DNA of 7,887 nt from DATGMB01 sp035293845 (GTDB lineage: Bacteria; Acidobacteriota; Terriglobia; Bryobacterales; Bryobacteraceae): contig DATGMB010000288.1 in the NCBI GenBank assembly GCA_035293845.1, positions 1-7,887 of the forward strand. Direction: 5' to 3'. How positions within the stretch are numbered: position 1 is the first letter of the stretch; each line of letters starts with the position of its first letter. The translations under genes were made by a program, and so were the position numbers. The notes below the pieces were generated by a model. That model saw nothing but the letters and a program-made list of their open reading frames with translations, ran no database searches and was not told the origin of the DNA. Positions 1-6,306 of this stretch are shown here, one piece after another.

Positions 1-11
1 GGGGTGGGGGT

Positions 12-129
12 CCGGGCTATGGGACGAGCTGCCAGGCCCCGGGTAATCCGCGGCACACGAACCGCACCGCTACCGTTGCTTCCTTCCGGACCTGGCGGGG
101 TTTGCAGCCGCCCGTTGCACGGAGCCCGA
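12..129 (-). ncRNA. ffs: Bacterial small signal recognition particle RNA (4.5S-like SRP RNA)
   Basis: This RNA binds Ffh and directs ribosomes making membrane proteins to FtsY. On the minus strand the conserved apical core is plain: CCAGGUCCGGAAGGAAGCA, with the GGAA tetraloop at 84-87 and the asymmetric and symmetric internal loops of the Ffh-binding site on either side. It is preceded by AACCCCGCC and followed by ACGGUAGCGG, the usual partners in the distal helix of compact bacterial SRP RNAs. The ends were set from the closing helix: CGGGCU at 123-128 pairs with AGCCCG at 13-18, and a U-G pair extends it to 129/12. The resulting ~118 nt is close to the usual length of the short form without an Alu domain. 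True 5' and 3' ends may differ by a few bases. It lies downstream of the ADOP permease with its own likely promoter. Identity is very secure; ends are inferred. Confidence 0.95.
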
Positions 130-145
130 GACCTGACAAGAATCT

Positions 146-154
146 ATCGTAACA
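146..154 (-). promoter_or_regulatory. Candidate extended -10 promoter element for the SRP RNA
   Basis: On the minus strand TGTTACGAT fits the extended -10 form TGnTAnnnT. A start about seven bases downstream would fall near 137-139, roughly ten bases before the predicted RNA 5' end. No convincing -35 hexamer lies at the expected distance, which is compatible with an extended -10 promoter. The position just after the stop codon of the upstream permease makes an independent promoter for this essential RNA plausible. This is inference from sequence only. Confidence 0.35.
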
Positions 155-177
155 TGCGGACGAAAATGGCCGGCTCT

Positions 178-2847
178 CTACTCGGCGCGCAGAGCGAGTG
201 CCGGATCGGTTCCCATGGCTCTGCGGCCCGGCAGGTAGCAGGCGACCGCGGCCGTGATGATGAGGAGAGCGGCGACGGCCGCGTAGGTCTGAAGGTCGAA
301 TGGCTTGACGCCGAACAGGAGGGCGGTCATGTAGCGCGAAAGCCACCCGGCTCCGAATGCGCCCAGCACAATCCCGACGAGCGCCGGACGCAGCCCCTGG
401 CCGAGCGTCATCCGCAGAATGTTGCCGCGGCTTGCGCCGAGGGCCATGCGTAGCCCGATTTCCGGCGTGCGACGGGTCATGGCGTAGGAGAGGACTCCGT
501 AGATGCCGACGGTGGCGAGCAGGAGCGCGAGGCCGCTGAAAACCGCCAGCAGCGTTGCGTTGAAGCGCTGGGGCGCGACGGAACGCTCCATCACTTCCTC
601 GAACGAGCGTACGTCCGAGATGGGAAGATTCGAGTCCAGGCCGGCGATAATCGATCGCAGGACGGGGGCGAAGGCGAGCGGATGATCGCGGGTGTGGATC
701 ACGAACTCGCCGGTCAGCGCGACGGGGCCATACGGGATATAGGCCGTAGCCGAAGGTCCGGAAGCCAGCCCGCGCTCGCGGCAATCGCCCACTACACCGA
801 CTACCTCGGCCTCCATCCCTCCCTGCGGTCCTTTCCATAGCAGCACATGCTGGCCGATCGGATCTGCGTTCGGGAAGATGCGTTTCGCCAGGCGATCGCT
901 GAGGATGACATGCCGTTGAGGAACCGGCTGGCCCTTCACCTGCCAAACGGCCTGATCGGCTTCGTCGAAAAGCCGCCCGCGAACCAGCGGCAGCCCGACG
1001 GCTCTGAAGTATCCGGGCGTCACGATGCGCCATCCCGCCCATGGGGGGCGCTGGTCAGCACGCTGCGCGACGGAGTCAATGCCCATTCCGGTGTCGGCGT
1101 CTCCTTCGACTGGCCGGGTGCTGACCGCTCCGGCCGCGATGACGTCCGGCTCGGCCTTCAGCCGCTCGAAGAAGCGGTCGAGGAACCGCTTGCCGACTCC
1201 CTTCTGCCAATAAGGGCCGGGCATGCTCAAAGAGAACAGAAGCCGATTTTCGGTCTGGAAGCCGTGATTCACGGTCATCAACTGGCTGAAGCTGCGCATC
1301 AACAGGCCGGCGCCGACGAGCAGCAGAAAAGACAGCGCCACTTCCAGCGTGACGAGCACGGCGCGCAGGCGCCCATGCCGCCGGGTCCCGGTCTGCCGAT
1401 CGCCTTCGCGGAGCGCGGTGGCCAGGCTGGTTGAGGGAGTCTGGAGCGCGGGCGCGAGTCCGGAGAGCAGCCCGGTGAGCACCGCAACGAGTGCCGCGAA
1501 GCTGAGCACCCATGGATTGAGGCTGGCATCGGCCAACCGGGGAATGTGAAGGACCTCGAGAGTGCGAACCGTGTGCACAACGGCGTAAGCGAGGAGGATA
1601 CCGAGCACCGCGCCGCAGCCGCTGAGCAGGAACGACTCCATCATCACGAGCCGCACCAGCTGCGCGCGGCCTGCGCCGAGGGCGGTCCGCACCGCGATCT
1701 CCCGCTGCCGCGCCATGCCGCGCGAGAGCAACAGGTTGGCGATATTCAGACACGCGATCAGGAGGAAGAAGACGACGGCGCCCAGCAACACGCACAGGGC
1801 GCGGCGCGTGGTGTTCCCCGCGATCCAGGCGCTCGACGGGTCGACCCGGAATCCGATCCCCGTGTCGTCCTTTGGATAATCGCGCGCGAGGACGCGTGCG
1901 ATTTGTTGCAAATCCGCCCGGGCCGCTTCGAGCGTTGTACCGCGTTTCAGCCGCCCGATCACAAAGTATTCCCAACTACTGCGGTCAGGGTTGGGACGGT
2001 AGCCGAACGGCAGGTAGACTTGCCGGTCGATCCACGGCTCTCCCGGCGGAAGGACACCCACCACCGTGTAGTTCCGGTCGCTCAGACGCAGGGTCTTCCC
2101 GAGAATGTTCGGGTCGGCGGCATAGCGGGTCTTCCAGAACTTGTTCCCGAGGATGACCACGCTCGCACCGTTCCAGCCCGGCAGATTGGGCGGTCCGTGT
2201 TCCTCGTCGTAGGAGAAGTCGCGTCCCAAAACCGGGGACACGCCGAGAGTGCGGAAGAACCCAGCAGTCACGCCGGCGGCTGTGACCCTCTCGGCGGGAC
2301 CGTCGCCGGTCAGATTGGCTTCGTCGTAGTGGAATGCCGCTACTTCCTCGAACGAGCGATTTTGCGCGCGGACGTCCCAGAAGTTGGCCTGGCTGAAGGC
2401 CACCTGATCCATGCCGCGCGCGAGGCGCGTTTCCGCGAGCTCGACGACGCGATCCGAATCGCGAAACGGCAGGGGCTTCAGCAATGCCGATTGAAAGATG
2501 CTGAAGACGGCTGTGCTTGCGCCCATTGCCAGCGCGAGGATTCCGACGACGACGAGACTCAAGCCGGGATTGCGGCGGAGCCCGCGGAGCGATTGGCGCA
2601 GCTCGGTCCCGAAGGCCTCCAGGCCCGCGCCCATGCGGATGTCCCGGACCCCTTCCTTGAGTTGTTCCGCGCCGCCGAGTTCGAGAAGCGCCTCGCGACG
2701 GGCTACGGCCGGAGAGGCACCAGCGCGGATCTTCTCGTCTTCCAGCATTTCCCGGTAGGAGCGGATTTCGGCATCGAGATCCGCTTCGACGCGCTGCTTC
2801 CGCGCCAGATTGCGCCAGAGGGATTTGAGGCGTTGCGAGAACGGCAT
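178..2847 (-). CDS. ADOP-type duplicated FtsX/MacB-like ABC permease
   Basis: An 889-residue inner-membrane protein of the acidobacterial duplicated orphan permease type. Residues 1-75 form the charged N-terminal region typical of this family. A first membrane helix (about 97-119) leads into a periplasmic MacB_PCD domain (about 120-345). A first FtsX domain follows with helices near 350-374, 402-424 and 447-468 and the motif REIAVRTALGAGR (382-394). The pattern then repeats: helix 497-517, second periplasmic domain about 520-755, and helices near 763-788, 817-838 and 853-873 with the motif PEIGLRMALGASR (795-807). Eight membrane segments and two full MacB-like units match the family length. 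The start has a strong ribosome-binding site, AAGGAG at 2853-2858, five bases upstream. No ATPase for it is encoded nearby; MacB-type relatives use one for export or mechanotransmission, so the transported substrate is unknown. The padR gene 21 bases upstream is its likely regulator. Confidence 0.93.
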   Translation of the reverse strand: MPFSQRLKSLWRNLARKQRVEADLDAEIRSYREMLEDEKIRAGASPAVARREALLELGGAEQLKEGVRDIRMGAGLEAFGTELRQSLRGLRRNPGLSLVVVGILALAMGASTAVFSIFQSALLKPLPFRDSDRVVELAETRLARGMDQVAFSQANFWDVRAQNRSFEEVAAFHYDEANLTGDGPAERVTAAGVTAGFFRTLGVSPVLGRDFSYDEEHGPPNLPGWNGASVVILGNKFWKTRYAADPNILGKTLRLSDRNYTVVGVLPPGEPWIDRQVYLPFGYRPNPDRSSWEYFVIGRLKRGTTLEAARADLQQIARVLARDYPKDDTGIGFRVDPSSAWIAGNTTRRALCVLLGAVVFFLLIACLNIANLLLSRGMARQREIAVRTALGAGRAQLVRLVMMESFLLSGCGAVLGILLAYAVVHTVRTLEVLHIPRLADASLNPWVLSFAALVAVLTGLLSGLAPALQTPSTSLATALREGDRQTGTRRHGRLRAVLVTLEVALSFLLLVGAGLLMRSFSQLMTVNHGFQTENRLLFSLSMPGPYWQKGVGKRFLDRFFERLKAEPDVIAAGAVSTRPVEGDADTGMGIDSVAQRADQRPPWAGWRIVTPGYFRAVGLPLVRGRLFDEADQAVWQVKGQPVPQRHVILSDRLAKRIFPNADPIGQHVLLWKGPQGGMEAEVVGVVGDCRERGLASGPSATAYIPYGPVALTGEFVIHTRDHPLAFAPVLRSIIAGLDSNLPISDVRSFEEVMERSVAPQRFNATLLAVFSGLALLLATVGIYGVLSYAMTRRTPEIGLRMALGASRGNILRMTLGQGLRPALVGIVLGAFGAGWLSRYMTALLFGVKPFDLQTYAAVAALLIITAAVACYLPGRRAMGTDPALALRAE

Positions 2848-2868
2848 TGTCGCTCCTTCGCTTGGGGC

Positions 2869-3201
2869 CTAAGGGGTTCCGAGCGCGATCGCCATGGCGG
2901 ACGAGATGCGCACCCATTGTTCCGTCTGTTCCTTGAGTTGGCGGCGGCCCGCGCTCGTGAGGCGGTAAAATTTGGCCCGCCGGCGATTCTCGGACTCTCC
3001 CCATACCGCAGACAGCCAGCCCGCCTCCTCCATACGGTGCAACGCGGGAAAGAGGGAGCCCGGCTTCACCTGGAATGTGCCGTTGGTGACCTGGGCGATC
3101 CTCCGGGAAATCCCGAGACCGTGCATCGGTTCGAGAGCGAGGGCCTTCAGGATCAGGACATCCAGCGTGCCTTGCAGGAGAGCAGCGGAGGGTTCCGGCA
3201 T
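2869..3201 (-). CDS. PadR-family transcriptional regulator (acidobacterial type)
   Basis: A 110-residue winged-helix DNA-binding protein. The N-terminal LLQGTLDVLILKAL (8-21) is the hallmark first helix of PadR regulators. Residues 44-63 (QVKPGSLFPALHRMEEAGWL) are the recognition helix region, and ENRRRAKFYRLT (71-82) is the wing, with its basic cluster. The C terminus is a single short helix, as in the compact acidobacterial subgroup, rather than the longer Vir_act_alpha_C domain. The start is fixed by the family N terminus, which begins about eight residues before LLQGTLD. No Shine-Dalgarno sequence precedes it, and a -10-like element lies only about 15 bases upstream, so the mRNA may be nearly leaderless. 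It is followed after 21 bases by the ADOP permease, the usual partner of this family in Acidobacteria. It probably represses both genes through the inverted repeat next to its start codon; ligand unknown. Confidence 0.93.
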   Translation of the reverse strand: MPEPSAALLQGTLDVLILKALALEPMHGLGISRRIAQVTNGTFQVKPGSLFPALHRMEEAGWLSAVWGESENRRRAKFYRLTSAGRRQLKEQTEQWVRISSAMAIALGTP

Positions 3202-3203
3202 AT

Positions 3204-3224
3204 TCGTATAGACATTCTATACGA
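3204..3224. promoter_or_regulatory. Perfect inverted repeat: probable PadR autoregulatory operator over the padR -10 region
   Basis: Two perfect 9-bp arms, TCGTATAGA and TCTATACGA, flank a 3-bp centre (CAT). The whole element ends two bases before the padR start codon. On the minus strand the upstream arm contains TATAGA (3216-3221), a plausible -10 hexamer, so a bound dimer would block RNA polymerase and possibly also translation initiation. PadR proteins bind as dimers to AT-rich inverted repeats, usually in their own promoter, which makes self-recognition the simplest reading. No good -35 hexamer is visible (TTGTGC at 3237-3242 is weak and gives only a 15-base spacer). The symmetry is seen directly; the binding protein is inferred. 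Confidence 0.7.
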
Positions 3225-3260
3225 GATGCGCGCGGCGCACAAGAGAATTCGATTGGCCGA

Positions 3261-5306
3261 TCAGAAGTCGACGCCGTCGATATTGGTCTTGTTGAAGATT
3301 ACCGGCTTGCCGAGGATGACTTCGTCTCCGCTGATCTCGATCGTGCCCAGGCGGCCGGCCTGGACGCTCGTGGCGCCTGCCTTGAGGGTTCCCTGCACGA
3401 GTTGGGTGGCCGCATAGACGGTCAGGTAGCCGAGGTCGTGGGTGTTCCAGAGGACCACGGCCTGGACGACGCCCTCGTGGACGTAAGGTTTGCAGAGGCT
3501 GGGGAGGGAGAGGCCGATGACGTCCACATCGGCGCGGGCGGCCTGGCGGACGGCTTCGGCGGAGCCGGGGACGGCGGGCGCGGCGATGTCCATGATGAGC
3601 TTCACGTCGGGGTAGACCTTCAGGACGGTCTGGGTTTCGGCGAAGGCCTTATCGCGGTCGTCATCGCTGGGGCGGATGGCGGCGAGTTCGAGCTGCGGGT
3701 ACTTCTCCTTCAGGCGGCGACGGATGGCGTCAATCCAGAGGTTCTGATTCGCGGCGCTCAGCGCGCCGGTGATCACCACGAAACGGCCGCGCGCGCCGAG
3801 CAGGCGGGCGGCCTCGTCCGTAAGCGTGTTGCCGATGCCTTCGGGCGTCGCCTGGTCGATGAAGAAGTCGCGGGCGTCGCGGGCGGCATCGGCGTCCCAA
3901 GTAACGACCTTGATGCCGCGGGCGCGGGCTTTGCGCAACACGGTGGAGATGCCGGCCTGGTTTTCGACAGCCACCGCAATGGCGTCGACGTGCCGGGTAA
4001 TCCAGCTTTCGACCACTTCGTTTTGCTTGGCCGCATCGAGCCCGGTGGGGCCGTCCCAAATGAGATCGATATTGAGCTCGCGCGCGGCTTCTTCGGCACC
4101 CTTGCGGCAGGCGACGAAGTACGGGTCGCCTTTGGCTTTGGGCATCATGGCGATGACGGGGCGGGCCGCGGTGGCGGCGGCTGCGGCCGATCCGGCGCCG
4201 CGCAGGCCGTGGACGAGCCACACGTTCGTTGCGGCGACGATCAGGGAGCCCGTGAGGATCGCGGCGCAAAGGATGGCGAGTTGGGAGTTGCGCATTTCGG
4301 GTCTCTCTTCTTGTACCACCTCGCGAGGGGCCGCGCCGCGCCGCCGCAGGCTGCCGACGGCGATGGAAGCGATGAGGACTACGCCCGTGAGGACGCCGGT
4401 CAGTTCGGAGGGCAACGCGGCCAGCCGGAGCCCGTTCTGCAGGACGGAGATCGAAAACAGGCCGAGAACGGTCCCCCAGATGGTGCCGCGTCCGCCGAAG
4501 ACGGAGGTGCCGCCCAGAACCACGGCGGTGATGGCGGCGAGCTCGTAGCCGGTGCCCGCGTCGGATTTGGCCTGGCCGAGGTGGGCGACGTACAGAATCG
4601 CCGCGAGGCTGGAGACGACGCCGGAGAGCAGGTACACCAGCGCGAGGCGGCGGCGGACGGGGATCCCGGCGTAGCGCGCGCCCTGGCCGCTGAAGCCGAT
4701 GGCATAGAGCGTGCGGCCGATGACGGAGCGGTGCTGGAGGACGTAGTAGCCGGCGATGGCGAGGAGCAGCACAGGGAACTGTACGGGGATGCCGGCCACG
4801 TAGCCCTGACCCAGCATGAGGAAGCCGGTGGGAAAGCCGCTGTAGTTCACCGCGCCGTGCGTCAGGCCTTCGGCGATGCCGCGGAACATGGAGTAGGAGC
4901 CGAGGGTGACGATGATCGGCGGGATATCGAGTTTGGTGATGAGCGCGGCGTTGAGCGCGCCGCCGGCGGCTCCGGTAGCGAGCGCGAGGGCGGCGGCGGC
5001 GGGGATGGGCAGGCCGCCATCGCGCCAGGCGGCGCCGAAAATGACGGCGGCGAGACCCATCATGGAGCCGACCGAGAGATCGATGCCGCCGGTGATCATC
5101 ACGGGCGTTGTGGCGAGCGCGAGCAGGCCGAGTTCGACCGAAAGCCGGACGATCTCGAAGAAATTAGCCGCGGTGAAGAAGCTGGGGGCAAGGACGGCGA
5201 ATACCGCGGCTTCCAGGGCCAGGGCGGCGGCGAGCACCCATTCCCCGTTCGGAAAGGCAGTCTCGCGCCACGATCTATGCACTTTGAGCGGCGCGGATGC
5301 CTGCAT
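3261..5306 (-). CDS. Fused CUT2 sugar ABC permease and periplasmic sugar-binding protein (RhaQ-RhaS-like)
   Basis: A 681-residue fusion. Residues 1-325 are a complete CUT2 permease: first helix about 23-42, the family signature ITGGIDLSVGS (71-81), and the conserved loop GGTSVFGGRGTIWGT (265-279). After the last permease helix come a basic, cytoplasmic-looking stretch (SLRRRG) and a charged linker (327-342). A further hydrophobic segment (343-366) and an Ala-rich spacer lead to a type I periplasmic binding domain (382-681). That domain resembles rhamnose-binding RhaS: WD at 470-471, NQNLWID (520-526), LWNTHDLGY (619-627), and the C-terminal FNKTNID followed by DF. The topology works: the extra helix would place the binding domain in the periplasm, tethered to its own channel. 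The start is supported by GGAG four bases upstream and creates a 32-base overlap with the first permease gene. M338 is a possible internal start. Specificity for rhamnose rather than another deoxysugar or AI-2-like ligand is inferred. Confidence 0.92.
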   Translation of the reverse strand: MQASAPLKVHRSWRETAFPNGEWVLAAALALEAAVFAVLAPSFFTAANFFEIVRLSVELGLLALATTPVMITGGIDLSVGSMMGLAAVIFGAAWRDGGLPIPAAAALALATGAAGGALNAALITKLDIPPIIVTLGSYSMFRGIAEGLTHGAVNYSGFPTGFLMLGQGYVAGIPVQFPVLLLAIAGYYVLQHRSVIGRTLYAIGFSGQGARYAGIPVRRRLALVYLLSGVVSSLAAILYVAHLGQAKSDAGTGYELAAITAVVLGGTSVFGGRGTIWGTVLGLFSISVLQNGLRLAALPSELTGVLTGVVLIASIAVGSLRRRGAAPREVVQEERPEMRNSQLAILCAAILTGSLIVAATNVWLVHGLRGAGSAAAAATAARPVIAMMPKAKGDPYFVACRKGAEEAARELNIDLIWDGPTGLDAAKQNEVVESWITRHVDAIAVAVENQAGISTVLRKARARGIKVVTWDADAARDARDFFIDQATPEGIGNTLTDEAARLLGARGRFVVITGALSAANQNLWIDAIRRRLKEKYPQLELAAIRPSDDDRDKAFAETQTVLKVYPDVKLIMDIAAPAVPGSAEAVRQAARADVDVIGLSLPSLCKPYVHEGVVQAVVLWNTHDLGYLTVYAATQLVQGTLKAGATSVQAGRLGTIEISGDEVILGKPVIFNKTNIDGVDF
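4293..4309 (-). promoter_or_regulatory. Possible internal translation start for a separate sugar-binding protein
   Basis: Within the fusion gene, AAGAGAG (4303-4309) lies seven bases before an in-frame ATG (4293-4295, residue M338). A protein started here would begin MRNSQ, followed by a hydrophobic stretch and an Ala-rich segment. That has the layout of a signal peptide, with a possible signal peptidase I site in AAAAATAA just before RPVIAMM. The site may be the old start codon of a once separate binding-protein gene. It may or may not still be used. Confidence 0.35.
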
Positions 5307-6306
5307 ATTTCTCCGGACGGGCGCGCAGCCCGTCGAGGGCTACGGCAGCGAGGATGATGGCGCCCTGGAGCGCGTGCTCCCACCAGGCGCTGATGCCGAG
5401 GAAGGTGAGAGCGGGCCCGATCATGCCGAGCAGGACGACGCCGAGCAAGGTGCCGGCGACGGTGCCGCGCCCGCCGTTGACGGATGCGCCGCCAACAATG
5501 ACAGCGGCGATGACCTGCAGCTCGAGGCCGATGCCCGCGTTGGCCGGGATCTGGCTGAAGCGGACGGCATTGAAAAATGCGGCGCAACCGGTGAGCGCGC
5601 CGGTAATGGCGAAGACGGAAAAGATCACGCCGCCGGGAGAGATGCCGGCAAGGCGGGCGGCTTCCGGATTGGAGCCGGCGGCATAGACAGCGCGTCCGGC
5701 GGCGAGTCCGGCGAGGGCCCACCAGGCGATACCGAAGAGCGCCGCCGCGGCGGCGATGGTGACGGCCTGGCTGGCGGATTGCGAGAGGCCGAACCATTGG
5801 AAGCCGGGCGGCAGGTCTTCGATCCACGCGCCTTGCGTCAGCCAGCGCAGGCCGTCGCGGAGGGCGACCATGGTGGCGAGCGTGACGACGATCGAGGGGA
5901 TGCGCAGCCGGGCGGTGAGCACGCCGTTGGTCGCGCCCATCAGCGCGCCGGCAAGGCACGCGGCGGCGCCGGCGAGGACGACTGGAAGTCCGGCTTTGGC
6001 GGCGGCGCCGGCCAGAACGCTGCAGATGGCGAACTGCGAGCCGACCGAGATATCGATCTGGCCGGTGAGGATCACGAGCAGCATGCCGATGGCGACGATC
6101 AGGACGGGCATGTTGGCCATGAGGAGATCGCGGAGGTTTTCGGCGCCGAAGAAGCCGGGGGCGATGAACGCGAGGACCGCGGCGAAGAGGGCGATCGCGA
6201 GGGCGAGGGAGACTTCGCGCGGGTTATTCACCGCCGAGACGCCGAGACGCCGAGTCAAGGCAAAAGGCTGGCGCTCCGGAGGGCGTGGAGGATTCGGGGC
6301 GCTCAT
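5275..6306 (-). CDS. CUT2 sugar ABC transporter permease (RhaP/RbsC-like)
   Basis: A 343-residue inner-membrane permease that forms half of the channel of the sugar importer. It carries the CUT2 signature TGQIDISVGS (81-90), the cytoplasmic coupling segment around GSNPEAARLAGI (211-222), and GGASVNGGRGTVAGT (272-286). Hydrophobic helices run from about residue 32 to 326. Its ATG overlaps the TGA of the upstream ATPase gene (ATGA, 6303-6306), with GGAG (6315-6318) eight bases upstream, so translation is probably coupled. The first 30 residues are Pro/Arg-rich and not typical of the family. Residues 17-25 are encoded by an 8-bp tandem repeat, and GTG at codon 26 (VNNPREV) is an alternative start, though without a clear ribosome-binding site. 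The gene ends inside the next one. It probably pairs with the permease half of the downstream fusion to make a heterodimeric channel. Confidence 0.93.
   Translation of the reverse strand: MSAPNPPRPPERQPFALTRRLGVSAVNNPREVSLALAIALFAAVLAFIAPGFFGAENLRDLLMANMPVLIVAIGMLLVILTGQIDISVGSQFAICSVLAGAAAKAGLPVVLAGAAACLAGALMGATNGVLTARLRIPSIVVTLATMVALRDGLRWLTQGAWIEDLPPGFQWFGLSQSASQAVTIAAAAALFGIAWWALAGLAAGRAVYAAGSNPEAARLAGISPGGVIFSVFAITGALTGCAAFFNAVRFSQIPANAGIGLELQVIAAVIVGGASVNGGRGTVAGTLLGVVLLGMIGPALTFLGISAWWEHALQGAIILAAVALDGLRARPEKYAGIRAAQSA
5311..5314 (-). promoter_or_regulatory. Ribosome-binding site that fixes the fusion-gene start
   Basis: GGAG lies four bases before the ATG at 5304-5306, inside the end of the first permease gene. 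It favours this ATG over the later in-frame GTG at 5280-5282, which has no purine-rich sequence before it and would place the start almost at the stop codon of the upstream gene. Confidence 0.5.
6233..6256. repeat. Three tandem copies of an 8-bp unit (GCCGAGAC)
   Basis: Plus strand: GCCGAGAC at 6233-6240, the same at 6241-6248, and GCCGAGTC at 6249-6256, preceded by TTATTCACC and followed by AAGGCAAAAG. This arrangement (TTCACC, then a period-8 run of GC-GAGAC units, then an A-rich tail) resembles a dispersed intergenic repeat that recurs in many environmental bacteria, with units such as GCAGAGAC or GCGGAGAC. Here it lies inside the first permease gene and encodes residues 17-25. The tandem structure is seen directly; kinship to the dispersed family is from memory and not checked. 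Confidence 0.7.

Noticed and set aside
4..453. Plus-strand frame of 149 codons at the window edge
   Set aside because: It runs through the SRP RNA gene and the end of the ADOP gene; no domain and no ribosome-binding support.
3226..3238. Possible terminator hairpin between the fusion gene and padR (TGCGC-CGC-GCGCA)
   Set aside because: The stem is only five pairs, no U-run follows, and the next bases are the padR operator. It does not meet the form of an intrinsic terminator.
1546..3417. Plus-strand open frame of 623 codons across the ADOP and padR genes
   Set aside because: It crosses two real genes and their intergenic operator, and the product is rich in His, Arg, Glu and Gln without family features. 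Typical high-GC antisense frame.
5275..5306. 32-base overlap between the two permease genes as a sign of frameshift or misassembly
   Set aside because: Both proteins are complete for their family, the downstream ATG has its own GGAG, and overlaps of this kind are common in tightly coupled operons.
3402..5357. Long plus-strand open frame of 651 codons opposite the fusion gene
   Set aside because: Its product is dominated by Gly, Asp, Glu and Ala with no recognisable domain. It is the antisense shadow of a GC-rich gene whose minus-strand product is clearly a permease and binding protein.
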